DNA of 64,000 bases from DIGJ01 sp041821315 (GCA_041821315.1 JBGUEO010000007.1:80899-144898); one strand, 5' to 3'. Counted from the stretch's first letter, positions 44,752-54,137 are shown. A program made the numbers and translations. Notes: generated from the sequence alone by a model not told the origin.

Positions 44752-45129
44752 TTATTCCTCCTCGTAATAAAATATGCTCAAAAGCTCAATTAGTTTGTCG
44801 AGTGATATACCGCTGGTAAGTGCTATATCTGCGGCCGCTTGGAGATATTCCTCAGCTTTTTTCTGCTGTTCTTCCTGAAAGAAATCTTTGTTTTGTGCTG
44901 ATACAAAGCTGCCTCGCCCAACGGTTGTTTCAATAAAACCGTCTCGCTGTAAATCCTCATATGCCTTTTGTACAGTAATGACACTGACATGAATGGATTT
45001 GGCCAATGCCCGCATGGATGGAATAGGGTCGCCCGTTTGCAGTTCTCCGCTCATGATTAGTGCCTTTATTTGCGAAGTGATCTGCTCATAAATAGGCTTA
45101 CTTGTATTGCTGCTGATTATAATTTCCAC
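44752..45129 (-). CDS. GntR-family regulator, YtrA subfamily
   Basis: A 125-aa regulator. The GTG at 45129 is preferred over an ATG at 45150 because AAAGGAG lies 7 bp before it and the protein then begins at the family start (EIIISSNTSKPIYEQITSQI). The winged helix reads SMRALAKSIHVSVITVQKAY and a short dimer-forming helical tail follows, typical of YtrA. It should repress its own operon through the large palindrome overlapping its promoter and release on a cell-envelope signal. Confidence 0.88.
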   Translation of the reverse strand: MEIIISSNTSKPIYEQITSQIKALIMSGELQTGDPIPSMRALAKSIHVSVITVQKAYEDLQRDGFIETTVGRGSFVSAQNKDFFQEEQQKKAEEYLQAAADIALTSGISLDKLIELLSIFYYEEE

Positions 45130-45135
45130 AGTAAA

Positions 45136-45203
45136 TCTCCTTTGTGTCATATAATGTACTTATTGAACAAGTACATTATATGACGCAAAGGAGACCCTGT
45201 CAA
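45136..45203 (-). promoter_or_regulatory. Perfect promoter embedded in a 26-bp inverted-repeat operator
   Basis: On the minus strand TTGACA (45198-45203), 17 bp, TATAAT (45175-45180) is an exact sigma-A consensus. The arms 45136-45161 and 45169-45194 are inverted repeats of 26 nt with one mismatch and a 7-nt centre. They cover the spacer, the -10, the start point and the ribosome site. This is the probable YtrA-type operator, and the transcript start would also fold over its ribosome site. Confidence 0.8.
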
Positions 45204-45343
45204 TAGTAGAAATAAAAAAACTCTAATAACAGTACTTATTTGTAGTAGTTTATTGTGACTGTTTCATTATTCGCAATGAGTCCGGCATACTCCATAATTA
45301 TAGAGAGTGGGGTGCGTATGTCGTGGAAAAATCCGGGACTTTT

Positions 45344-45411
45344 GACGGTTATGACAAAATATGCGACGTTCATGACAGAAATGGTTGGAAAGCGGTATCT
45401 TATGTTACAAT
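45344..45411 (+). promoter_or_regulatory. LytTR-type direct repeats with promoter (site 1)
   Basis: GACGGTTATGAC (45344-45355) and GACGTTCATGAC (45365-45376) end exactly 21 bp apart. A -10 box TACAAT follows at 45406-45411, 29 bp after the second repeat. Two ~9-12-bp repeats on one helix face are the hallmark of LytTR response-regulator sites. The same arrangement recurs at 49088-49155. The downstream 250 bp hold no clear gene. Confidence 0.55.
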
Positions 45412-45668
45412 ATAATGTTAAAAAAATTTGAAATTGATAAGTGAGTTAATTATAATTAATTGGATAATGAGTTTGTTAATTAAGGTTAATCATACTGTGG
45501 ATAGAGAGAAAGATATGACAGATGGTAGTGTTTTTAGAAGAGCATATAAGTATGACTTAAAGAATAATGGAAAACTGAATGCATAATGTGAACTTCCCAT
45601 TATGAAGCTCATTGATAAAAATCAAGTAAAAGCAGCAGATGATTTTGGATTTGAAAGGGAGTGGTTAT
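45412..45668 (+). other. Leader region without a clear gene
   Basis: About 250 bp between the LytTR-type promoter and the VOC gene. A 23-codon frame at 45515-45586 (MTDGSVFRRAYKYDLKNNGK...) has a GAGAGAAAG upstream but no recognised family. The stretch may be what is left of a gene once driven by the promoter. Confidence 0.3.
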
Positions 45669-46019
45669 ATGAATTGTAATATTAAATCATTATATTTATG
45701 TGTTACGGACATGGAAAGAGCAATTTTATTTTATGAAATCTTTTTTGAACAGAAAGTTACTGTGAAGGACAATATATATAGTGTTTTTGATATAAATGGG
45801 TTTCGATTGGGATTATTTGCATTTGAGAAAATGCAGGAAACACATACATTTGGAAGTAATTGCTTACCCAGTGTTTCTGTGGAAAACATAGATATATTCA
45901 ATAAAAAATTGGAAAGACTCAAAATTATTTTTCCTGTCACTAAAATAGCAAACAACTGGGTAGCAGAATTTGAGGATAGCGAAGGAAATCATATTGAACT
46001 AACAACTCCAATTCGATAA
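45669..46019 (+). CDS. VOC (glyoxalase/bleomycin-resistance fold) protein
   Basis: A 116-aa VOC-fold protein. The ATG at 45669 follows AAAGGGAG; an earlier in-frame start at 45639 lacks one. The two beta-alpha-beta-beta-beta units start SLYLCVTDMERAILFYE and SVSVENIDIFNKKLE and the end is EFEDSEGNHIELTTP, the usual metal-ligand Glu motif. Function could be an isomerase, dioxygenase or drug-binding protein; it cannot be narrowed. Confidence 0.85.
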   Translation: MNCNIKSLYLCVTDMERAILFYEIFFEQKVTVKDNIYSVFDINGFRLGLFAFEKMQETHTFGSNCLPSVSVENIDIFNKKLERLKIIFPVTKIANNWVAEFEDSEGNHIELTTPIR

Positions 46020-46067
46020 CTGTTTGACAGTAACACAATAATAACGGAAGTTAAGGGAGAAAAAATT

Positions 46068-46535
46068 ATGACTATAGATGAAACTATTATGAAAAAAGCA
46101 ATCGAACTGTCAGCACTAGCAGTAGAGCATGGAAATGAACCATTTGGGGCAGTGCTCGTAAAAGATAATGAAATTGTTTATACAAATGAAAACCAAATAT
46201 ATTCAGCAACGGATCCTACGTTTCATGCCGAAGCAGGCCTAATTCGTAATTTTTGCGAAGAGACTCATGTTACAGATTTAAGTGAATATACCTTGTATTC
46301 TAGCTGTGAGCCATGCTTTATGTGTTCAGGTGCTTTGGTATGGATGAAACTTGGGAGATTGGTTTATGCGGCAAGTAATATTGACTTGAGCAATATTTTA
46401 AAAGAAGAGGGAAGTAATTGCAGCAAAATTGTATTTGACAATTCTCCATTTAAACCATCGGTGACTGTAGGTGTATTGCGAGAAGAAAGCTTGGAGATAT
46501 TAACCAATTATTTTACACGATGTAAAAAAGGGTAA
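46068..46535 (+). CDS. Nucleoside/nucleobase deaminase (CMP-deaminase fold)
   Basis: A 155-aa zinc deaminase: HAEAGLIRN supplies the zinc His and catalytic Glu, and SSCEPCFMCSGALVW supplies the two zinc Cys. Overall similarity is to guanine deaminase and TadA-like proteins rather than cytidine deaminases, though the HAE followed by GLIRN is closer to small-molecule than tRNA enzymes. It has a GGGAG ribosome site 12 bp upstream. Confidence 0.88.
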   Translation: MTIDETIMKKAIELSALAVEHGNEPFGAVLVKDNEIVYTNENQIYSATDPTFHAEAGLIRNFCEETHVTDLSEYTLYSSCEPCFMCSGALVWMKLGRLVYAASNIDLSNILKEEGSNCSKIVFDNSPFKPSVTVGVLREESLEILTNYFTRCKKG

Positions 46536-46543
46536 TGTGCATA

Positions 46544-46864
46544 ATGAAATTTATTGGGGATGAGAATAAAACGCTTGCATTTCAATGCTCCCCGATTGCG
46601 AATATCCGCTTTGACTATGTGTGGAAATAAATAGCTTCCGCCACTTTTTCTATTACAGGCAGCGGGTTGTGGTTTTCCTATTTGGTACAAAATTTATTTG
46701 TATCGAGTAAGCATTATTATATTTATGTAAGCGTTATTCTATGTATTATGGTGATGTCTTTGTTGCGTGGAAACACATCAGGTATACGTGGGAAAGTATA
46801 TGAGATAACAACAGATAAAATAGGGTACCAGGATAGTGGCGGATTAATTAGCCATTATGAATAA
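46544..46864 (+). pseudogene. Decayed small membrane protein gene
   Basis: One continuous frame from the ATG at 46544 to 46864, interrupted by a single TAA after 28 codons. The part after the stop holds two hydrophobic segments (SYLVQNLFVSSKHYYIYVSV and VILCIMVMSLL) and a soluble tail (GKVYEITTDKIGYQDSGG). No family recognised. Confidence 0.45.
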
Positions 46865-47116
46865 TTACTAATGTGGCAAGAAGTGTTGCTGCTCTGGAAA
46901 ATGCTAATCTAATTCCCAATGGGATTTATTATAGGGAAATACTTAAACAGGACAGTGACAAAAATTTTGTAAGATCAATAGGGTATAGAATGTCCAAGGT
47001 ATAATGCATATGCTCCAGATGAATTGCAAGGAGTTGCAGAAATTTATATTAAAAATTCTTGACCTTCCCGTAGCTGGAACCTCTAGAATAATATTATTAT
47101 TTTAGGAGGATTTATT
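46865..47116 (+). other. Degenerate coding remnants
   Basis: 252 bp with short protein-like frames without starts, such as TNVARSVAALENANLIPNGI and YAPDELQGVAEIYIKNS, each ending in a stop. They look like fragments of older genes rather than regulatory DNA. The GGAGG of the creatininase gene is at the right end. Confidence 0.35.
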
Positions 47117-47962
47117 ATGATACAAAATGTAATGGAAATTAGATGGAATGATTTACAGGAAATGGATATGAATAAAACAGTTCTGTTTATGGGAGTTGCT
47201 CCTATTGAAGAACATGGTAGACATTTACCACTAGGTGTTGACGTTTATGAAACACAGTTTTGGATGGATAATACTATAAAAAAACTGGAAAACGAATTTA
47301 GAGAGCATACATTTATTACATTGCCAATAATACCTTATGGTCATGCAGTTATGAAGGGTTTTCCTGGCAATATTCATCTATCACAGAAATTGTTCTATGA
47401 TTTGATTCTTGCTACACTCCGTAATGTGGTTGAGTGGGGGGGAAAAAATATCATTGTGATTTCGGGACATGCTGATCCAAGGCATACTATTGCTATCGAG
47501 CAAGCCTGTGAAAGAATTAAAAATGAGAGTGGTGTGATTGTTTTTGCACCTATGGGAGCAGTTTTTTCAGGTAAAGTTTCTTTGGAAATAGATGATGATA
47601 TATGTGTAGAGAATCAAATGAAACAATTTTCAGATGATTTTCATGCGGGCTGGATTGAAACCTCAAATATGCTCGAAATCAGACCGGATCTTGTTCATGA
47701 CAATTACAAGGAGCAGCTAGATATTAAGATGAATGGAAGAGATATGATTAATCCGCAAGTAGTCAGTGCTGCAACAAAAGATTATGGACATCTGGGATAT
47801 CCGAGTAAAGCTTCTAAAGAAATCGGGAAAACACTTAATGAATCAACGATACAGAGGATTATGCATTGTGCAGCAGCCTATCTCAGAAGAACAGACTATG
47901 ATATATATGAGCATCATCAATTATACAATATCCCATCATTAAGGGTAAAGGAGGAAAATTAG
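47117..47962 (+). CDS. Creatininase-family amidohydrolase
   Basis: A 281-aa creatininase/MftE-type metalloenzyme. The metal-site motif GVAPIEEHGRHLPLGVDVYE is near the front, and ISGHADPRH and the DFHAGWIETSNML segment provide the remaining ligands. Family members hydrolyse cyclic or peptide amides, including creatinine, and trim modified peptides. It abuts the MerR regulator gene with no gap, so the two are one transcript. The substrate is unknown. Confidence 0.88.
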   Translation: MIQNVMEIRWNDLQEMDMNKTVLFMGVAPIEEHGRHLPLGVDVYETQFWMDNTIKKLENEFREHTFITLPIIPYGHAVMKGFPGNIHLSQKLFYDLILATLRNVVEWGGKNIIVISGHADPRHTIAIEQACERIKNESGVIVFAPMGAVFSGKVSLEIDDDICVENQMKQFSDDFHAGWIETSNMLEIRPDLVHDNYKEQLDIKMNGRDMINPQVVSAATKDYGHLGYPSKASKEIGKTLNESTIQRIMHCAAAYLRRTDYDIYEHHQLYNIPSLRVKEEN

Positions 47963-48718
47963 ATGTATAGTATTGGTCAGTTTTCTGTAATGTTTCAACT
48001 AAATAAAAAAACGTTAAGATACTATGATGAAATTGGAGTATTTAAACCCGCTTTTGTTGATGCAAATAATCAATATCGATATTATAAAGAAAACCAGATT
48101 GCTGTTATGAAAGAAATTGTTCGACTTAAAGATATTGGAATTCCCTTGGATTTAATTAGCAAAATATTAACGAGTCAAGACGATGCACAAGAAACAGAGT
48201 GTTATAACAAACGCTTGCGTGAAATAGAAGAAGAACAACGCTTATTAGAAAGGCAAAAACATTTAATTCTAAATTATAAAAAAAAGAGTGAATATATAAC
48301 GGACAAATCTTCTTTTAACATTGAAAAGGGATATTTTATTGAAAAAGGATTTGTGTACTCTATGAGAGTAAACTGCGAAATGGAAGAAATACAAAAAAAA
48401 ATCGGATTATTTTATGAAAATGCAAAAGGAATTTCCCTAAAAGAATCACATATTTTTAAAATGAATATGGATGAAAACTCTGATAGCATTTCGGAAATAT
48501 TTGCTTATACATTTAACGAAGATAACGATAGAGTTCGAAGTCAAGAGAGGGAATTATGTATAAAGGTCGAATGTCGTGAAATCAACGTAAAGGCGGAAGG
48601 GTATCATGCATTATTTGAATATGCACAAAAGAATAGCTTGTCAATTAAAAACATATACGAGAAATATAAAATGGAAGAAGGTAAAATGAGTGTAACAATA
48701 TTAGCAAGTATAGAATAA
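47963..48718 (+). CDS. MerR-family regulator
   Basis: A 251-aa regulator with the MerR winged helix (YSIGQFSVMFQLNKKTLRYY, then DEIGVFKPA) and a dimerising coiled coil at about residues 85-115. The C-terminal ~130 residues resemble GyrI-like ligand-binding domains, as in BmrR-type drug sensors. It starts directly after the creatininase stop. It probably regulates that gene or itself; the effector is unknown. Confidence 0.88.
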   Translation: MYSIGQFSVMFQLNKKTLRYYDEIGVFKPAFVDANNQYRYYKENQIAVMKEIVRLKDIGIPLDLISKILTSQDDAQETECYNKRLREIEEEQRLLERQKHLILNYKKKSEYITDKSSFNIEKGYFIEKGFVYSMRVNCEMEEIQKKIGLFYENAKGISLKESHIFKMNMDENSDSISEIFAYTFNEDNDRVRSQERELCIKVECREINVKAEGYHALFEYAQKNSLSIKNIYEKYKMEEGKMSVTILASIE

Positions 48719-49087
48719 TGAAAATTCACTTGAATTATTATGTTCAAGCAACGTCCTGTATAATTTAAATATAGGGAATTCCAAGAAAGAAGCTACTGCT
48801 GGTAAATTTTAAAATTCAGTAAAAACAAGGGTTACACTTAAATGAGATACCAAATAACAAATTTGTTTGGTGTCTTTTTTTAAATGAAATTTTATGAAAA
48901 TGGGTTTTATTATGATATTTTTGGGTTTGCTAGCTCTTGCATGAATAATTAAAAAGTAAAAATAATGTGACAATCCCTGCATGACGAAAAGAAGATGCAG
49001 AAAAAAGAGACGGAGTTAATTATGCTAGATTATTAGAAAATTCGTAAATCTATTTTGTACATATTTTATCAGTTGGTGTAAAAATTT
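48719..49087 (+). other. Gene-free stretch with diverged GGGtGRT 3' end and terminator
   Basis: At 48783-48812 the sequence GAAGCTACTGCTGGTAAATT reads EATAGK in frame and ends with F and a stop, like the EAANAGKF end of the GGGtGRT gene. It is followed at 48845-48882 by a hairpin (GATACCAAA/TTTGGTGTC plus T-run) similar to that gene's terminator. The rest, 48883-49087, shows nothing that I can name. Confidence 0.45.
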
Positions 49088-49155
49088 AACGTTTAAGACC
49101 GATTTTTCAACGTTCATGACGAAAATGGTCGTAACTACATGAATTATGGTAAAAT
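49088..49155 (+). promoter_or_regulatory. LytTR-type direct repeats with promoter (site 2) for the toxin operon
   Basis: AACGTTTAAGAC (49088-49099) and AACGTTCATGAC (49109-49120) lie exactly 21 bp apart, and TAAAAT (49150-49155) follows 29 bp after the second repeat. Both distances equal those at site 1 (45344-45411), and AAATGGT follows the repeats in both. Confidence 0.6.
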
Positions 49156-49493
49156 ATTATAGCTATTTTGAAAATATGAGAAAGTAGGGTGAGAAAATGG
49201 GAAAGTAAAAGGTGTGAAGAGAACTCTAAAGGAAACTGTTGTATAAGGTTTGAAAAGGATGGGAGAGGATGAAGATTTATGTTGTGAATGGAATTGCAAA
49301 AATAGGGTTTTATATAATGTACTTAAAGGTTCTAGATAAATATAGTTTCGTTGGCAGGAATATGTTCAATATGGCGTAGATATTGTAACAGATTTATGCG
49401 GATACCAGGCTATGGCTTATTTATCTAAGATAGAGAAATGCTTACCTTGATTGTTCAAGGAAAAATGTTTGAGTATATAGGGAGGATTTTATA
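49156..49493 (+). other. Long leader of the protease-RHS operon with a broken small frame
   Basis: About 340 bp between the predicted transcription start and the protease. A 36-codon frame at 49269 (MKIYVVNGIAKIGFYIMYLK...) passes, by one frameshift, into YVQYGVDIVTDLCGYQAMAY and ends at 49450. This looks like a decayed short protein, or a regulatory leader; no family was recognised. Confidence 0.3.
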
Positions 49494-52400
49494 ATGAATA
49501 GTAAATCAAAACATTTTAAAAATTTAAAAGGAGTAGAATCAATTAAATTATTTAGAAAAATTTCTGTACTATTAGTTCTTATATTAGTTATACAATGCAT
49601 AAATGGTTATGGGTGCTTTTCAAAAGGACAAATAACGTATGCTAAGACAAACAGGGATACACAGGCTCCAACAGCTCCAACAAATTTAAACATGGATGTT
49701 TCATCCGGTGCAGCTATTAATTTAAAATGGAATGCATCTACTGATAATGTCGGAGTTGAAGGGTATCAGGTATATTGTAATGGAATACGTGTTGGACAAA
49801 CGGATAAAACAGATTACGTATATGCTGAATTGGCAACGGATAATATCCTTGGATTTTACATAACAGCCTATGATAAGGTGGGTAATGAATCATCGAAAAG
49901 CAATGAAGTATATTTTTCAGTTGGGCACCCGGACATCACTGTGGACAAACAGCCGCCTGCTACACCATATAATTTGAAAATTATATCTGCCTCAGATTTA
50001 GTTCTGTTGCTTACCTGGGATATTTCTTCCGATGATAAAGAAATTGAGGGATATGAAATATATAAAAATGGCGTTAAAATCGGATTTACGAAGGAAAACA
50101 ATTTTATTGATTACAAGATACAGGATGAAAGCAATGATAAATACACCGTCATAGCAGTTGATCAATCGGGGAATCGATCAATAGAAAGTGAAGCGGTCTC
50201 GGTAAATCCGCAAATAGAAATGGAAAATGCATTTGAATATAAGACCGATCGATATATTGTTAAATATAAAAGTAACATGGGTAGGAGAAATTTGTCTAGG
50301 CATATGGATAGAAAAATCACTAAACATAAATGGATGGATGGGAACTACGAAATCATTAAACTGGATAAAGAAGTGGAACCAGGAGCCTTCATTGAAAATC
50401 TTGAGACAAGCAAAGTTGTGAGAATAAATGGAAGCGACTCTTTTTACTTAAATTCTGATATTGAATATATTCAGCCGGATTATCAATTCACTGCAGCATC
50501 TGCGGATCCCTATTTTAATCAGCAATGGGGAGTATATGATATTCTAGCAGATAAAGCAGTTTTTGAAAATCAAAGTTCCTCTGATTTTAATCCTAGTGTA
50601 GTCTCAGGAAGCTCAATAATGGCTAGTTATCCTATGGATATAAACGTCGTGGATGCTTGGAGTCAAACAAGAGGAGAAGGAGTCGTGATAGCAGTTCTTG
50701 ATACAGGTATTGATATTATGCAGGAGGATTTAAAGGATAGTATCTATGCGAACGAAAAGGAAATACCTGTAAATGGCATAGATGACGATGGGAATGGCTT
50801 TATTGATGATATGAACGGTTGGAATTTCGCAGAAAAATCAAATATCGTTCATGACCAAAGTCATGACAGTGAAGAATCGCATGGAACGGCAGTTGCAGGA
50901 ATCATTGCAGCACAAGATAACAATAACATTGGAATAACAGGTGTTGCACCGGGAGCAAAAATATTACCATTAAAAGTTTTCCATAACGGTGTTGCTTATA
51001 CGAGTGATATTATTGCTGCAATAGAGTATGCAGAACAGATGGGAGCTAAAGTAGTTAATTGTAGTTGGGGCTCAACGGAGAATAATCCTGCCTTAAAAGA
51101 GGCAATTGACAATTCCAATATGCTTTTTGTATGTGCGGCAGGCAACAATCATGATAATTTGGATATATCACCAGTATATCCAGCGGCATATGAAAATGAC
51201 AATATAATTTCGGTAGCTTCTATGGATAGCAAAGGAATATTATCGGTTTTTACAAATTATGGAGAAGATGCTGTTGATGTAGCAGCACCTGGGGAACATA
51301 TCATAAGTACATTTCCGGAAAATCAATATATTCCTACAAATGGCACATCCATGGCAGCTGCTTTTGTATCTGGCGAAGCGGCGCTATTATCGAGTCTTGA
51401 CAGTGAATATAGATCCTCAATTATCAAACAAAGGATATTGGAGTCATCAGACAAGCTGTCGTCATTAATGGGAAAAGTACGAGATGGAAATAAAATCAAT
51501 TGTAATAATTCAGTAACGGGGGTAGCTTCTGGTACTGCTATACAAATTGATTCTGTAGATACGAATGTTTACTCGGCAAGTGGTTCTGCAATTGATTCTA
51601 CATATAATTTATATTCAAGTCAGAGTGTAATAACACTTCCGTTTACTAATAGAGGAAATGTGCAAGCAGTAGCTTTCAAGGATGATATTTATATTACGGA
51701 TGATATTTATGTTACGAATGATACAAGTGATTTTTATCAATATTCACCTACCACAAATTCATGGCAAAAGAAATCCAGCATGCATTCCATAAGTCCTCAG
51801 GCTTTGGTAATCGCTAATGATAAAATTTACGCGTTTGGTGGAAAAATAAATGGGATTCCATGTGCTATAGAAGAATATGATCCTGCTACTGACATATGGA
51901 CGCTTAAATGTAATTTGCCTAGGGCAAGAGAGAATATCAGTGTAGCAACTGTTGATGATTTGATTTATATGATGTCAGGTGTAGAAATAAGTGGAATTAG
52001 TATTGTTGAAGAGTACAATCCAGTTGAAAGTTGGACTAGTCGCCCTAATACGATGGATGGAAAGGGACCTAGGGCTAACGCAGCAGTAATAAATAAAACA
52101 ATTTATTATGTGGGAGGTTACCTTAACAATGCAATGAGAGCATATAGGCCACCATCAGCGTATAATGGATATAAATATAATGACTGGGATACGCTAGCGT
52201 ATATGCCCACTTTAAGAAGTGATTTTGTTTTAGTATCATATAAGGGCGTTTTATATGCGATTGGTGGTAGGAATGGTTCATCTAAGTTAAAATCTATTGA
52301 AGTTTATAATGCTAGAACAGATACATGGTCGTTAGTAGTAAAGTCGTTATCTGAGCCAAGATACGGTGGCTGTGCAGTTATCATCGGAAATGATGCTTAT

Positions 52401-53276
52401 ATTATAGGTGGTAAGGATAATAATGATAACTATTGTAATTTAATCGAAACCATTCCAATATTTGATGACTACGCTGATGGTTTTGCAAATGCAGGATGGG
52501 TTTATGAAAACGAAAATAATAAGATAGGTAGAATTAACTATGTTAATGACACTGACTTTTTTGGCTTCATTCCAAAGGAAACCATTGATTATACTTTCTT
52601 TGCTTCTGCTAGATACGACATGATATGTGTCGAACTTTATGATAGTAAATTTACAAGAATAGCAGAATTTAAGCAAGATTCCCCAGAGCATTCGTTAGAA
52701 GAAAAAATTCATCTACAAGCAGATGAGAGATATTATGTTAAAATATCCTCCTTAAATACAGTGGATTATGATGAATATACGTTCAGAATAGCTTCTCCAG
52801 AAGATGACCATGGTAATAGGTTTAGCACCGCTACAAGGATATTTGTTGGTGAGAACGTAAGTGCTGATATAAATTATGATAATGATGTTGATTGCTTCAG
52901 ATTTGTACCAGATGAAACCACGGATTACACTTTTGGTGGATATGTAAGATTTGATATGATGTGTGCTGAGCTTTATGATAAGTATGACAATTTGCTTGCA
53001 GATACTAAAGATTGTGGAGGACAGAAATATGAAGGGAAAGTTCGACTTCAGGCAGGTAGAACCTATTATGTTAAAATAAAAGCCCGAGGCCATATTTTTA
53101 CATTTGATCAGTATACACTTCAGATTGCAAAACAGGAAAAAGAAAGCAAAAATATGGAGTATACATATGATTCACAAGGCAATCTTTGCGAAATTAAAAA
53201 TAATGGAACAGTGAGAGCATATCTTGAATATGACGAAAATGGAAATTTATTAAGAGTGAATTCGATGCATGAGTAA
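49494..53276 (+). CDS. Secreted S8 (subtilisin-like) protease with FN3, Kelch and YD-type domains
   Basis: A 1260-aa exported protein. An N-terminal hydrophobic signal lies at about residues 20-40. Two FN3 domains follow (starting TQAPTAPTNLNMDVSSGAAI and QPPATPYNLKI). The S8 domain has the triad Asp403 (VLDTGIDI), His463 (SHGTAVAGI) and Ser619 (NGTSMAAAFVSG). Then come four or five Kelch repeats (for example KIYAFGGKINGIPCAIEEYD), two PPC-like jelly-roll domains (IDYTFFASARYDMICVELYD and DYTFGGYVRFDMMCAELYDK) and a YD/RHS-like tail (EYTYDSQGNLCEI...EYDENGNLLRV). It is first in an operon with an RHS toxin. The shared YD tail suggests that it works on or with the RHS protein, for example in processing or release; this is inference. 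Confidence 0.88.
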   Translation: MNSKSKHFKNLKGVESIKLFRKISVLLVLILVIQCINGYGCFSKGQITYAKTNRDTQAPTAPTNLNMDVSSGAAINLKWNASTDNVGVEGYQVYCNGIRVGQTDKTDYVYAELATDNILGFYITAYDKVGNESSKSNEVYFSVGHPDITVDKQPPATPYNLKIISASDLVLLLTWDISSDDKEIEGYEIYKNGVKIGFTKENNFIDYKIQDESNDKYTVIAVDQSGNRSIESEAVSVNPQIEMENAFEYKTDRYIVKYKSNMGRRNLSRHMDRKITKHKWMDGNYEIIKLDKEVEPGAFIENLETSKVVRINGSDSFYLNSDIEYIQPDYQFTAASADPYFNQQWGVYDILADKAVFENQSSSDFNPSVVSGSSIMASYPMDINVVDAWSQTRGEGVVIAVLDTGIDIMQEDLKDSIYANEKEIPVNGIDDDGNGFIDDMNGWNFAEKSNIVHDQSHDSEESHGTAVAGIIAAQDNNNIGITGVAPGAKILPLKVFHNGVAYTSDIIAAIEYAEQMGAKVVNCSWGSTENNPALKEAIDNSNMLFVCAAGNNHDNLDISPVYPAAYENDNIISVASMDSKGILSVFTNYGEDAVDVAAPGEHIISTFPENQYIPTNGTSMAAAFVSGEAALLSSLDSEYRSSIIKQRILESSDKLSSLMGKVRDGNKINCNNSVTGVASGTAIQIDSVDTNVYSASGSAIDSTYNLYSSQSVITLPFTNRGNVQAVAFKDDIYITDDIYVTNDTSDFYQYSPTTNSWQKKSSMHSISPQALVIANDKIYAFGGKINGIPCAIEEYDPATDIWTLKCNLPRARENISVATVDDLIYMMSGVEISGISIVEEYNPVESWTSRPNTMDGKGPRANAAVINKTIYYVGGYLNNAMRAYRPPSAYNGYKYNDWDTLAYMPTLRSDFVLVSYKGVLYAIGGRNGSSKLKSIEVYNARTDTWSLVVKSLSEPRYGGCAVIIGNDAYIIGGKDNNDNYCNLIETIPIFDDYADGFANAGWVYENENNKIGRINYVNDTDFFGFIPKETIDYTFFASARYDMICVELYDSKFTRIAEFKQDSPEHSLEEKIHLQADERYYVKISSLNTVDYDEYTFRIASPEDDHGNRFSTATRIFVGENVSADINYDNDVDCFRFVPDETTDYTFGGYVRFDMMCAELYDKYDNLLADTKDCGGQKYEGKVRLQAGRTYYVKIKARGHIFTFDQYTLQIAKQEKESKNMEYTYDSQGNLCEIKNNGTVRAYLEYDENGNLLRVNSMHE

Positions 53277-53298
53277 ACATATAATACGGAGGTTAATC

Positions 53299-54123
53299 AT
53301 GAAAAACAAGAAAATAATATCTTTTGTAATAGTTTTAAGTTTGTTGGTGCCATGTTTTGGCGGAGTATTTAATAGTTACGCAAAGAGCGAGGAAGCTCAA
53401 AAGGGTGCTGCTGATAATGAAACAGTTGATTTTAGCGAATTGGCACCAATTCCTAGTGTTACGGAACTCGAGCCAGATATTCATAATGAAAAAAATATAA
53501 AATTAGGGAAAAAAACGGTTAAAAAGAATGTAAGTAAAGTTATTTATACGAAAACAAGGATTACTAATGATGCTGAGGAAACAGATATCTACAATATTGG
53601 TGGAGATGATATGGAAGATTTATTGGAACAAGGGTTCACAGCTGAGGATATCTTGGAGGCTGATGACATTGCGAATACCATTTTCGAAGATCCTATGATT
53701 CTCTTACAGATGAAAAAAGAAACGGGTAAGATGCTTGATGAGGTAAAGGATCTTGTACTGGAGGAAAGAAAGGAAGAAAGAGTTAAAGCTATAAAAAAAG
53801 AATATGAGAGGGAATATAGCAAATTATTAAAAAAGGGATTTACGGAGGATGAAATCATTTCCTTAATCTCCTATCTTGATATGAATCAGATGGAATTAAC
53901 AAACTCAATCATAAAAGAATATAAAAGTGAAGGCAAAAAACTTTTTCAAGAACAAGAAAAAGAAAGTAAATTATCAAAAGAATACAAAACGAAATATAAA
54001 TTATCGGCGAAAGAGGCGGAGGGACTGACCGACGACGTAGTTATTGCTATGGAGAAGTTAGCAGACAGAACAGGTAAATCAGTGGAAGAATTATTAAAAT
54101 CTTTTGATAATAAGATAAATTAA
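53299..54123 (+). CDS. Secreted helical protein between protease and RHS toxin
   Basis: A 274-aa protein. The ATG at 53299 has GGAGG upstream and gives a clean signal peptide (MKNKKIISFVIVLSLLVPCF, cut near the SYA of FNSYAKS). The mature part is highly charged and mostly helical (KEERVKAIKKEYEREYSKLL, repeated GFTAEDILEADD / GFTEDEIISLIS motifs), so it may hold two related helical modules. No family recognised. Its fixed place between protease and toxin suggests a chaperone, adaptor or envelope tether. Confidence 0.7.
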   Translation: MKNKKIISFVIVLSLLVPCFGGVFNSYAKSEEAQKGAADNETVDFSELAPIPSVTELEPDIHNEKNIKLGKKTVKKNVSKVIYTKTRITNDAEETDIYNIGGDDMEDLLEQGFTAEDILEADDIANTIFEDPMILLQMKKETGKMLDEVKDLVLEERKEERVKAIKKEYEREYSKLLKKGFTEDEIISLISYLDMNQMELTNSIIKEYKSEGKKLFQEQEKESKLSKEYKTKYKLSAKEAEGLTDDVVIAMEKLADRTGKSVEELLKSFDNKIN

Positions 54124-54137
54124 TGGAGGATAACGAA

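Noticed and set aside
37330..48882. Integron-like gene cassette array
   Set aside because: No integron integrase and no attC-like hairpin recurs between the genes; only one pair of upstream repeats was found.
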